Shown: in pieces, positions 8,402 to 15,972 of the stretch | Position numbering within the stretch: position 1 is the stretch's first letter | Layout of the letters: every line of letters starts with the position of its first letter | DNA from: a virus | IMG/VR virus record: IMGVR_UViG_3300044971_002036 | Coordinates: 1-21,809 of that record | Length of the DNA stretch: 21,809 bases | Direction: 5' to 3' (one strand) | Translations under genes and position numbers: made by a program | The notes under the pieces: model-generated | Database searches by the model: none | What the model was told of the DNA's origin: nothing | What the model saw: only the letters and a program-made list of their open reading frames with translations

Positions 8402-10426
8402 TTATTGAACAGAATATTTAGGTATGATGACAGACGATGTAACGAGCCACGCGCCACCATCGGAGTCCACCGTCAGTGGTCGTCCTGTTTCGCTTATGAG
8501 CGTCAGACCAGGCTTTGGAGTTATTCTCCACACATACCTGCCTGCGTTGTCGCCGCCTGCTGCTTTCGTGCCGCTCACCACATAATCCGTCTTGAAGGAA
8601 ATGCGACTCTTCGTAACCACTTCTGGCGAGAAGCCGCCGAGTAAGTCATTCACTTCGGTCATTATGGCATTTAGTTCAGAGCAACTAGTGTCATATATGC
8701 CAGCAGGAGCATCGGCAAGAGCATCCGTTGCATTAAAGAAATAGAAGTGTTCTGCGCCCATGACCGCAGAGTGACGAACAAGTTCATAATAGAAATTTTC
8801 GCCACTACTAGGAGAGTTTGCTTGCCCCTGTGTTATGCCAACCACATAAGCGGAACTAGGCTTCAGTGCCTTGGATCGCAACCACGGTCGCAGTTTATCG
8901 TCAGGACTTGTCCGTCTAGCAGCCCTGATCTGCTGCATATCCACCAAGAAACAGTTCCATATGCTGTTTTTAAATGTTGGCAAAGCCAATGTCGTGGCAT
9001 TTGTTTCGTTTCTGATGATGCGGGTATCATCATACGGATCAATTACCCAAGCAAAATCAAAATTCCAAGAGCAATAGAGATTGGGAGAACTGCTGTCTCC
9101 AACAGTTTTTTCCTCAAATTTCGGATGCCCATACACATCGTATGCCCAATCGCGGTCTTTCGTGGCATAGCATCGGTAGTTGCTCATGCCGATGTCAGGA
9201 TAGTGTTCCTTTGCCGTATCATGGAAACAATAGGTGAGACTCGCGTTTCTTATGGACGCAAGACCACCGTTCCAATAGATGTAACTAGGATTCTTTTGCG
9301 GGTGCCGCGTCGTGGCTGCCTCTAGTGCGCTGTTGTTTGGATACTTTCCGTCCTGCTTCAGTACGGTATTGAGAGGTCGTGCGCCATACCACTCCTGCTC
9401 TGCGCGAGGATCGGCTTGCATTGTCTGTAGTGCCACTTTAGCAAGTTCCGCAGTTGGCTGTGCGTTGAACGCATCTGCGGGAAATCCCTCGGTATCAAAC
9501 ACAAGATAATCAATGTTCGCGCCGCGCTGCTTCAGTCCCGAACACATGACTTTCCAATCTTGATATATCTGATTTATGGCGGTGGCTCCCCATATAGAGG
9601 CAAGTGTCCACCCGCTGCCCTTGAGGTTGTCTGATCTGCGATTGAAGAGAAATACTCCGTGAGCGCGATCTCCATATATCGCAAAATTACTGGCATTGTA
9701 TGTGTTGTAGTCGCCAGGAAACTCTGGCGGATTGTTTGCCAAGAAGGTGTCAATGTCTGCTCGTTTCTCGGTCGGACTAGCGTAGTACACATATCCGCCC
9801 CAATAGTAGACTGGAGCCAACACTCGCATACCCTCTGGCAGGGCATTCAGTCCGTTCACAATCCCGTTCATTCTGTCTCTGTATGCAGCAACGGTCTGAA
9901 TTTTGGAAAAGTATTGGGTGGCAGAATCGTCAATATACGACTGTGATGCATTCGGCGCAGTCAACCATATCAGCGGCTTCACATATTCGTATCTGTTGAA
10001 ATCATCCGAAGTCAAAAGATCGGCACTCGCACTTTTAGTGGTCTTTCCCGTGACAGGAGCATACCAAGTAGCAACCCATATCGGTCGCGGAGTCTCGGGA
10101 GGAGTATACGAAAACTGTGGAGCAACACCAGGATTTCTGCTTTCCGTGCCTCTGCTTGATGTTCCGACCGTGAAGGTGGACGAACCAGTGGCTTGGTGTC
10201 CGCAACTGGCTTGGCTTGCAGATGTGCATACAGGAATACCGTTGATCAGGAAACTCGGAGTTCCGTTTAGCATCACTGCATTGCTGTGTTCATTCTTGCC
10301 GTGACTCTGCACGGGATTTCCCTGAACGGCTACAGGCAAGCCATCCAAGAAAAAATCTGGGTTGCCGACCTGAATCGTGCCGCCCGCCGTGTCAAGATAT
10401 GCTCTAGAAACTCCATTGCCTGGCAT
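8402..10426 (-). CDS. PAAR-type spike tip protein with large enzyme-like C-terminal domain
   Basis: A 674-residue protein with AAGGAG seven bases before the ATG. Residues 1-90 look like a PAAR tip domain: short strand repeats with DGLPVAVQGNPV, FLINGIPV and CGHQATGSS, and likely metal ligands H42/H47 and C75/H77. PAAR proteins cap the gp5/VgrG beta-helix as a sharp cone (T4 gp5.4, 97 residues). Residues about 112-600 look like an alpha/beta barrel of glycoside-hydrolase style: successive strands PIWVATWYAPV, KPLIWLTAP, GMRVLAPVYYWGG, IDYLVFDTEGF (acidic pair D311/E313) and AEHFYFFNATD. Residues about 600-674 look like a small beta-sandwich. The protein probably carries a wall- or polysaccharide-degrading activity on the spike tip. 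The PAAR call is fairly firm; the barrel and substrate are inference. Confidence 0.75.
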   Translation of the reverse strand: MPGNGVSRAYLDTAGGTIQVGNPDFFLDGLPVAVQGNPVQSHGKNEHSNAVMLNGTPSFLINGIPVCTSASQASCGHQATGSSTFTVGTSSRGTESRNPGVAPQFSYTPPETPRPIWVATWYAPVTGKTTKSASADLLTSDDFNRYEYVKPLIWLTAPNASQSYIDDSATQYFSKIQTVAAYRDRMNGIVNGLNALPEGMRVLAPVYYWGGYVYYASPTEKRADIDTFLANNPPEFPGDYNTYNASNFAIYGDRAHGVFLFNRRSDNLKGSGWTLASIWGATAINQIYQDWKVMCSGLKQRGANIDYLVFDTEGFPADAFNAQPTAELAKVALQTMQADPRAEQEWYGARPLNTVLKQDGKYPNNSALEAATTRHPQKNPSYIYWNGGLASIRNASLTYCFHDTAKEHYPDIGMSNYRCYATKDRDWAYDVYGHPKFEEKTVGDSSSPNLYCSWNFDFAWVIDPYDDTRIIRNETNATTLALPTFKNSIWNCFLVDMQQIRAARRTSPDDKLRPWLRSKALKPSSAYVVGITQGQANSPSSGENFYYELVRHSAVMGAEHFYFFNATDALADAPAGIYDTSCSELNAIMTEVNDLLGGFSPEVVTKSRISFKTDYVVSGTKAAGGDNAGRYVWRITPKPGLTLISETGRPLTVDSDGGAWLVTSSVIIPKYSVQ
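8415..8421 (-). promoter_or_regulatory. Putative late promoter core CTAAATA
   Basis: The minus strand reads CTAAATA, ending 24 bases ahead of ATG 8391 and just inside the 3' end of the PAAR gene. TAAATA is rare in this window (six sites on both strands) and recurs at similar distances ahead of gp48, gp26 and gp33. In T4, gp55/gp33 polymerase uses TATAAATA about ten bases before the start site. Confidence 0.45.
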
Positions 10427-10435
10427 TACAACTCC

Positions 10436-10645
10436 TTAATATGTTCCGCCTTCAATCACTGTGGTTCCAAGACGATCACCTAGCACGACAAAGCCAGAAC
10501 CCTCGTCTTCGGGAATGTAACCTGATGTCTCCGCGACATTGCACACATACGAAACACCGTTTCGCTCCACGACATCGCCGTACACATAGACCTCGTAGTC
10601 GGACGAGCCTTCCACATACTTTCGGTGTCTTCCTCTGTAGTTCAA
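10436..10645 (-). CDS. Small protein, possible CBM5/12-like carbohydrate-binding module, TTG start
   Basis: A 69-residue protein between gp5 and the PAAR gene. The start is TTG at 10645; it shares bases with the gp5 TGA stop (TTGA), and GGAGG sits six bases ahead, which makes this non-ATG start convincing. Residues about 15-40 hold Y-VYGDVVERNGVSYVCN, similar to the short pattern (Y..GD.V...G..Y) of chitin/cellulose-binding CBM5/12 modules. These modules often decorate phage tail tips. The usual tryptophans are not present, so binding is uncertain. Its position suggests an accessory of the central spike. Alternatively it may be a folding or loading partner of the PAAR tip. Confidence 0.65.
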   Translation of the reverse strand: MNYRGRHRKYVEGSSDYEVYVYGDVVERNGVSYVCNVAETSGYIPEDEGSGFVVLGDRLGTTVIEGGTY

Positions 10646-11751
10646 GAGCCGCCTCCCTTTACATCAACCCGTGTCGGAGTGACCGCTGGCTTGCCAGAGT
10701 TTACTTCAATGCGCTTGCCCTGCTGCAACACCATGACATTGCTGTCGGTGATGAAAGATATGGAGCGTCCCGAGAATCCGATGTCGCCGTCAGCGTAGAA
10801 CTCCATCTGCTTGCCTGATGCTTTCAGCGCACCCTCAATCTGAAGATTCACATCATTGCTTGCCAGTATGTTCGTATTGCCGTTTATCTGTATGTTGCCG
10901 CCACCGTTGATGGTGAGATTTATGGCACCGTCAACGACAAGGTTCAAGCCTTCGCTGCCTGATATGTGAACCTTCTTGTTGCCGTGTATGATTTCGTAAT
11001 CATCGCCCACGATCCGCTGTACGCGGGTTCCGTCTGGACTCGTTTCCCATCCGTTTCCGATTTCAGTGAACGATCCTGACTTGTGGAAATGGTGTATTCG
11101 CTCCGCGCCTGGCGTGTCGTCCCATTCCTCAATATGTCCGCTCTCCGTGTAGCGAACATGATTCTTTGGATATTCTGCTGCATAAGGAGTGGACGGCTCG
11201 CTCCACTTGGATGCGCCCTTGATGTCTGGAGTGCTTTGGATGTCCTTCTGTACCGTTGAAGTCTTGTACGCTGCGACAGTGGACTTCATCTCCTCCTTGT
11301 CGCTGTTTCGCGCAAGGCGGTTCGTGTCCTGCTCTCCGATCACGGACACACCAAGCGGAAACTTCTCGTCATCCACATCACTCTGCTTTGCAGGATACCG
11401 TCCGCTGCCATCCGCAAAGCCTTTCGTTACATCGGCTTCCTTCAGTGGAACACCGCCGAAAGACCCGATGATCACGGGATCCTGCGCGTCCTCGCCGTCT
11501 CGGAAAAATCCGAACACATGGGAACCCACAAGCAGTCCCGTGGGAGACTGCCCTATTCCTGAAAGAGCAGCACTGGTGATGGGCTGCATGGGATATGCCC
11601 ACGGCAGGCATTCGGTCGGCAGTTCAGTCTTGTCATGGACATGGAATCCATAAACACGAACGCGGCACCGCCCAAGATACAGGGGATCGCCCACATCCTC
11701 TACAACGCCGTGCCACCACACGAATCCGTCTTTTCCTAGGAATCCTGACAT
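10642..11751 (-). CDS. 5: Baseplate central spike gp5 (OB-fold plus beta-helix, no lysozyme domain)
   Basis: A 369-residue protein, against 575 in T4. Residues 1-110 are the N-terminal OB-fold, with WWHGVVEDVGDPLYLGRCRV near 13-32 and DPVIIGSFGG near 92-101, patterns typical of gp5/VgrG. Residues about 110-230 are a polar linker. Residues about 230-340 are short repeating strands (GAINLTINGG, NIQINGNTNI, DVNLQIEG, DIGFSGRSISFI) that form the trimeric beta-helix needle. The T4 lysozyme domain and its catalytic residues are absent, so this spike pierces but should not cut peptidoglycan. The ATG overlaps the gp27-like stop (TAATG) with GGGGGTGT ahead. The gp27-gp5-PAAR order fits assembly of the central hub and needle. 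Confidence 0.92.
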   Translation of the reverse strand: MSGFLGKDGFVWWHGVVEDVGDPLYLGRCRVRVYGFHVHDKTELPTECLPWAYPMQPITSAALSGIGQSPTGLLVGSHVFGFFRDGEDAQDPVIIGSFGGVPLKEADVTKGFADGSGRYPAKQSDVDDEKFPLGVSVIGEQDTNRLARNSDKEEMKSTVAAYKTSTVQKDIQSTPDIKGASKWSEPSTPYAAEYPKNHVRYTESGHIEEWDDTPGAERIHHFHKSGSFTEIGNGWETSPDGTRVQRIVGDDYEIIHGNKKVHISGSEGLNLVVDGAINLTINGGGNIQINGNTNILASNDVNLQIEGALKASGKQMEFYADGDIGFSGRSISFITDSNVMVLQQGKRIEVNSGKPAVTPTRVDVKGGGS

Positions 11752-13076
11752 TACACCCCCATGCCGTTTCTAGACAGTTCCATCTTGCAGGAGTACGCTG
11801 TGCCGAGAGTGTGCTTGATGCTTGTCACCAAGTATTCACCGCTCAGGTTCTTGTCGTCCCGATCCTGAATCGCCGTGACATCCGACTGCGGCTTGGGAAC
11901 CCGAATGCGAACCACATCACCAATACGGCGGCGACTGTCTCCGAAAACCTGCATCACCAGTTTCTGCGTGAGGAACGCATTCATGTGATACTTGCGCTTC
12001 AGGAATACCGACTCGGTTTGAAAGTTGTCAATGATCTGATTTCCCTTTGTATGTACAGTGTACGGAGTAGACGGCATATAGAAGTACGCTCCACCGCCAG
12101 TCTTCAATGCATTTTCTAGAGGTGCATCACCTTTTCGGATTCTCTGCACATCGCCCAACTTCTTCATGGAATCAAAAACATCTCCCTCGTAGAACTGCAT
12201 ATGACGATCTTCTTTTCTCACCAGATCGTGAACCTGCATACGAGCAGCGACCAGACCTGTTATTATGTTTTCAGCCGCATCAAATCGTGACAGTTCCTCT
12301 AGTTTCTGAATCTTGTGATACCGATTGGGCAGAACGCTGCTGAACCCGAGTTCCTGCTTTGTGCCTTCTGCGGTTCCGATGTTGCCGATGGTGTACAGAT
12401 ATGTGATGGGATTTTTAGATCCTGCTTCAATGATGGAAGACAGACTCTTGAAGCGGTGACCATCAAGGGTTTCATAGAACATGAACGGGCTGTACTCTTT
12501 GCCTGTGGTGGTAAGAGCGCGAGAGGTGAGCCAACTCACAGCCTTGAACGGAGTGTATGCACCAGACAGCACCAGCGAGTAGTTGTCCTTCGTGGGCTGT
12601 ATTTCAAGACGATCCTTCCACACCGTTTCGGGGAAGTGCTTGCGGAAAACCGTTCCCACCATTCCTGAAACCGTTCCGTTCACCGCGTAACCGCAGTATT
12701 GGGAAAAGTTCATGTATCCGCCTTCACTGATGAGATGCAGCACATACTCCTGCGACTTGCCATTTTCAGAAATCTTGTGTCCATCCAACTTGTACAGGCG
12801 AAACACGAGTTCCACCATAGGCAAGGCATTCACATCCGTCTTGAAGGCTATCTCTATCTTTTCCTGTCCCGTGATCGGAAACCTCTCGGGAAAGTTGTGG
12901 GCATCTTCCACATACACCTTTGCGGTGGTGTAAGGAGAGAACAGGTCTTCGTAAATCTCTATCCGCTTGAACAGGTTTCGCAAGTCCAACTGCTTGCCGC
13001 TGACAAGAGAATGCATGGACATTCTGTCAAGGACATAGTTTCCTGCTGATAGGATGTCATTGCCGTGGTCTGCCAT
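11751..13076 (-). CDS. 27: Baseplate hub subunit, gp27-like
   Basis: A 441-residue protein, near T4 gp27 (391). gp27 is the trimeric hub that binds the gp5 OB-fold on one side and the tail tube on the other. The N-terminus (LRNLFKRIEIYEDLFSPYTT at about 32-51, VYVEDAHNFPERFPITGQE at about 54-72) follows the pattern of the first tube-like hub domain of gp27/VgrG-type proteins. The C-terminus (IGDVVRIRVPKP, LSGEYLVTSIKHT) matches the last hub domain. The ATG at 13076 has GAGG seven bases upstream and is one base from the gp53 stop; the stop overlaps gp5. The name rests on pattern and gene order, not on a strong motif, but a hub role is very likely. Confidence 0.85.
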   Translation of the reverse strand: MADHGNDILSAGNYVLDRMSMHSLVSGKQLDLRNLFKRIEIYEDLFSPYTTAKVYVEDAHNFPERFPITGQEKIEIAFKTDVNALPMVELVFRLYKLDGHKISENGKSQEYVLHLISEGGYMNFSQYCGYAVNGTVSGMVGTVFRKHFPETVWKDRLEIQPTKDNYSLVLSGAYTPFKAVSWLTSRALTTTGKEYSPFMFYETLDGHRFKSLSSIIEAGSKNPITYLYTIGNIGTAEGTKQELGFSSVLPNRYHKIQKLEELSRFDAAENIITGLVAARMQVHDLVRKEDRHMQFYEGDVFDSMKKLGDVQRIRKGDAPLENALKTGGGAYFYMPSTPYTVHTKGNQIIDNFQTESVFLKRKYHMNAFLTQKLVMQVFGDSRRRIGDVVRIRVPKPQSDVTAIQDRDDKNLSGEYLVTSIKHTLGTAYSCKMELSRNGMGV

Positions 13077-13077
13077 T

Positions 13078-13986
13078 TTATACCCTCAACAGTGCCTCTA
13101 GTTGAGCAAGTGCTTCTCTCTTGTAGCGAGGATGCAGGATCTTGATGGTTCTCTTCTGATCATTTATCGTGTTTTCGTATGACAGGTTGCTGACGGCAAA
13201 GGTTTCAACTTTAGCACCCGACACACCCATGTACCTACCAATATAAGTTTCCCAGAAATCAACGGTTCCTGCGGTGGACTGATAGGTGATGCCTTGCGTT
13301 GTCTGCGGATACTCGTCTGCCGTGTAGCCGATCACGCCCCCGACCAGCGAGAAACTTGAGTTCTGCTGACTCAAGGGATCTACCGTGAACTCATCGTTTG
13401 CAGCACAGATACCGCTGCTGTGCTGAAACTCAAAATGATGCACGGCGGTGATGGACGGATCAACGCGGAATATCTGAACTTCGTAGGCGGTTGCGCCGCT
13501 CACGGTGACAGTAGCGGTTCCTTCCTGAAACTCGCCACCGCGAACAGTGAGTCGGCAAAGCGTAGGGGTGTAGTCAATCACATCCGAAGAAATGGAGCCT
13601 TGCGAAAGCGAGGAACCCGTGCCGATGTACTGACTGTAGAAATATCCATCACCCGTGGTTCCGATGAACACAGACTTGCTGCCGTGCTTGGTCTGCACAT
13701 ACTGCTCCATCGCACTACCAGACTTGTACCAACCGTGATACGGATCCACGATGTCGTTTGTCATCATCACCAGCCAGTGAAACGATGGATCTCCGTACAC
13801 CCTCTCCGCAATGTGTTCAGGACGCTCTCCGTCCTTGATGTTGTACTCAATGAATGCACCGTCTGTGCCTTTGAGTTCTTGGCTCAACCCAACGCGGCGC
13901 AGCAAGTTTGCCACGAACGCAAACCTGAACTGATTGCCGTCCCGAACGGGATACTGCAATATTGGAAACTTTGAGAAGTAAGCCAT
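13078..13986 (-). CDS. 53: Baseplate wedge subunit gp53
   Basis: A 302-residue protein; T4 gp53 has 196. gp53 is the last wedge protein to join and locks wedges round the hub. Residues about 1-100 show the conserved family start (MAYFSKFP, then the LysM-like IKDGERPEHIAERVYGDPSF and LVMMTNDIVDPYHGWY). The end (NDQKRTIKILHPRYK near 275-289) is also typical. The extra length is a beta-rich insertion between about 110 and 260 that T4 lacks; it may face outward or contact neighbouring wedge proteins. The ATG overlaps the gp48 stop (TAATG). The operon position between gp48 and the hub genes fits. Confidence 0.93.
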   Translation of the reverse strand: MAYFSKFPILQYPVRDGNQFRFAFVANLLRRVGLSQELKGTDGAFIEYNIKDGERPEHIAERVYGDPSFHWLVMMTNDIVDPYHGWYKSGSAMEQYVQTKHGSKSVFIGTTGDGYFYSQYIGTGSSLSQGSISSDVIDYTPTLCRLTVRGGEFQEGTATVTVSGATAYEVQIFRVDPSITAVHHFEFQHSSGICAANDEFTVDPLSQQNSSFSLVGGVIGYTADEYPQTTQGITYQSTAGTVDFWETYIGRYMGVSGAKVETFAVSNLSYENTINDQKRTIKILHPRYKREALAQLEALLRV

Positions 13987-15494
13987 TAGAAGCCCTTATC
14001 TACCGTTTCGCGGGTGAGCAGACCCAACTCGCTGAAGTTGAGAGTCATCGTGACTGCGGTGGGTGAGTTGTCTGCGAATGTGCTGAATATGGAGTTTGGT
14101 GTGTAGTCGATTGATATACTAGTAAGCGAACATCTGCCGATCTTTGGTAGGTATTCGTTTTCTACGAATCCTGCGGAGTTGGGATCAGGATTGGACGACA
14201 GGAACCTGATTTCAAACTCGCCAGGAGTACGCAGCACGATCTGAACCTTATTCTCTTCTGCCGTTCCCTGCTGATCGCTCATCGCAGGATGGGCATGGTA
14301 ACGGAATGTCTCAATGATGTCCCGTATGGCATCCACTTCAGTCCTGTTGCGTGGATAGAACTCCCAAGCGAAAGAAAAAGTTCTGAACTCTTTTTGCCTG
14401 AACAGTTTTTCAAGACGAGGATTGATCACTGTTCCTCGCGCTGCCTGAACAGCACCTGGCGCAAACTTGTCTCCGATCAACTGTGCGCCTGCCCCGACAG
14501 CCTGCCCTGCCACGCTTGACACATCGCCACCAAGCGCATCAAACACTGCGCCTGCTGCTGCCTGATTGCTGTCCTCATAGACAAACGAGTCTTCGTTGTT
14601 TACTTTCGTGCAGAACGGAAGGTAAACCGAAACCATCTGATCGTATACCGCTTCTGTTGAAAAGTTCTTGGCAAGTTCAACGCCGCCAGCAGCCAGTCCT
14701 GCTCCTGCTGCTCCACCCGCAGCCGCTCCGATTGCGGCACCTTTCCCGCCACCAAACAAGAATCCAAGCAAACCACCTGCGGCTGCTCCCACCGCCGCTC
14801 CCTTTACTGCGGACTCACCCACGCCTGTTCGCTCAATGTTTTCACTCAAGCGATTCTGCACAAGCAGCCGTTCCTGTTCATCCATACCAACCTTGCCTGC
14901 ACCGTTATTCAGTTCCGATTCGATGCTAGAGAGTCGGGTCTGCTCTGAAATAATCGTCTGCTCCAATATCTGCCTGGCTTTACCAGGATTCGTCTGCAAC
15001 AGGGTCGCAATGCTGTCTGTTCCGTTTGGATCCACGATCTTCAGGGTGTTGGGATCAACCACCATACTCTCAAGCGCGGCAATGCTCTCGTTGCTGAGAG
15101 GAGAGCGATACAGCGACTCTGGCGTGAGATCACCACCATCTATGAGTCCAGACAGCGTTTGCAGATTCTGAATGGTCTTTTTGGATTCCGCCTTGGCATT
15201 TTCCAATCCCTGCCGCAAGTCCTTGGCTTCCCACCGCCAGAACACCTTGAACTGCATGACATGGGGAACCTGTGCGCTTCCGATGTCTATGGGATACCGC
15301 AGAACCGATGGGCGAATGCGGGAGCCTCGGGTCACTTTCGGAGTTCCCTCAAGTTGTCGCAGAACCTCATCACCAATCTGATCGTTGTACACCTGCTGAC
15401 TGTACCGCCCGTTGCCGTACCGATTGGTGGAAATGAACGGCTTTCCACTGGAAGTGAAAGCAGGATCAAAAAGGGATTGTGGTATGGCTGACAT
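13986..15494 (-). CDS. 48: Baseplate tail-tube cap gp48, with glycine-zipper insertion
   Basis: A 502-residue protein. ATG 15494 is chosen because AAGGA lies seven bases upstream; an upstream in-frame TTG would run into the divergent gp4 gene. The N-terminus (PSVLRYPIDIG, VMQFKVFWRWE) and C-terminus (FRTFSFAWEFYPRNRTEVDA, then GRCSLTSISIDYTPN and TLNFSELGLLTRE) match gp48-type tube caps of T4-like phages, which sit on the hub and template the tube with gp54. T4 gp48 has 364 residues. The extra length is internal: a helical, coiled-coil-like part (about 70-215) and a hydrophobic Gly/Ala segment with G-x3-G spacing (about 222-275, for example GAAVGAAAGGLLGFLFGGG). Such a segment could enter a membrane or line the tube lumen. 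Confidence 0.85.
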   Translation of the reverse strand: MSAIPQSLFDPAFTSSGKPFISTNRYGNGRYSQQVYNDQIGDEVLRQLEGTPKVTRGSRIRPSVLRYPIDIGSAQVPHVMQFKVFWRWEAKDLRQGLENAKAESKKTIQNLQTLSGLIDGGDLTPESLYRSPLSNESIAALESMVVDPNTLKIVDPNGTDSIATLLQTNPGKARQILEQTIISEQTRLSSIESELNNGAGKVGMDEQERLLVQNRLSENIERTGVGESAVKGAAVGAAAGGLLGFLFGGGKGAAIGAAAGGAAGAGLAAGGVELAKNFSTEAVYDQMVSVYLPFCTKVNNEDSFVYEDSNQAAAGAVFDALGGDVSSVAGQAVGAGAQLIGDKFAPGAVQAARGTVINPRLEKLFRQKEFRTFSFAWEFYPRNRTEVDAIRDIIETFRYHAHPAMSDQQGTAEENKVQIVLRTPGEFEIRFLSSNPDPNSAGFVENEYLPKIGRCSLTSISIDYTPNSIFSTFADNSPTAVTMTLNFSELGLLTRETVDKGF

Positions 15495-15531
15495 GGGCAG
15501 TTCCTTTTGAAAATCGGCTACATATTTATGT
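15495..15531. promoter_or_regulatory. Divergent intergenic region between the two tail operons
   Basis: Only 37 bases separate the divergent gp48 and gp4 starts. They hold the gp48 ribosome site (AAGGA on the minus strand) and an AT-rich run. No ribosome site is visible for gp4: the bases before its ATG are T/A-rich. No convincing plus-strand promoter core is seen here, so the plus operon may start inside the gp48 coding region or use an unrecognised signal. Confidence 0.5.
15523..15530 (-). promoter_or_regulatory. Putative late promoter core CATAAATA for the gp48 operon
   Basis: The minus strand reads CATAAATA, one base from the T4 late core TATAAATA, and ends 29 bases before ATG 15494. A start site six to seven bases on would leave a leader of about 20 bases containing the AAGGA site. 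It is well placed to drive the whole minus-strand baseplate operon. Confidence 0.55.
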
Positions 15532-15972
15532 ATGGCATACAAAGGCAAATTTCAGCCAGACAACCCCTCCAAATACATTGGCGATCCCACGAAGATCGTC
15601 TACCGTAGTATGTGGGAGCGGAAGTTTATGAAGTTCTGCGACAGCAGCGCAAATGTGCTGCGATGGGCATCCGAAGAAGTGGTGATTCCGTACATGAATC
15701 CGCTAGACAAGAAGCCTCATAGGTATTTCGTTGATTTCTTGGTAGAGATACGCACCGCCGAAGGCATCAAGACATGGTTGGTGGAAATCAAGCCCAAGAA
15801 GCAGTGCCGCGAACCCGAGAAGCGAAAGCGGATTACCAGAGGCTACATCACAGAAGTGCAGACATGGATCACCAACAAGGCTAAATGGGACGCGGCTAGA
15901 CGGGTATCGGAAGCCAAAGGATGGGAGTTCAAAATATTGACCGAAGACGACCTCTTCAGGAAACCCCAATGA
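15532..15972 (+). CDS. 4: Head completion protein gp4
   Basis: A 146-residue protein; T4 gp4 has 150. It is needed to finish the DNA-filled head before tail joining. The family start KGKFQPDNPSKYIGDPTKIV and RSMWERKFM are clear. The fold is restriction-endonuclease/TnsA-like, and the usual acidic and lysine positions are present: E29 in the MWERK helix, D68 in YFVDF and the pair E85/K87 in LVEIKPKK, so nuclease-type metal binding is possible. The end (AKWDAARR, GWEFKILTEDDL) is also typical. It is the first gene of the plus operon. No Shine-Dalgarno sequence precedes the ATG, which is unusual here. Its stop overlaps the next start (ATGA). Confidence 0.93.
   Translation: MAYKGKFQPDNPSKYIGDPTKIVYRSMWERKFMKFCDSSANVLRWASEEVVIPYMNPLDKKPHRYFVDFLVEIRTAEGIKTWLVEIKPKKQCREPEKRKRITRGYITEVQTWITNKAKWDAARRVSEAKGWEFKILTEDDLFRKPQ

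Noticed and set aside
14668-14835. Low-complexity Gly/Ala coding as a possible DNA repeat or recombination site
   Set aside because: The DNA itself is not a regular repeat; the pattern is at protein level (glycine zipper) within gp48.
15495-15548. Longer gp48 starting at an upstream TTG
   Set aside because: It would overlap the start of the divergent gp4 gene, while ATG 15494 has a good ribosome site.
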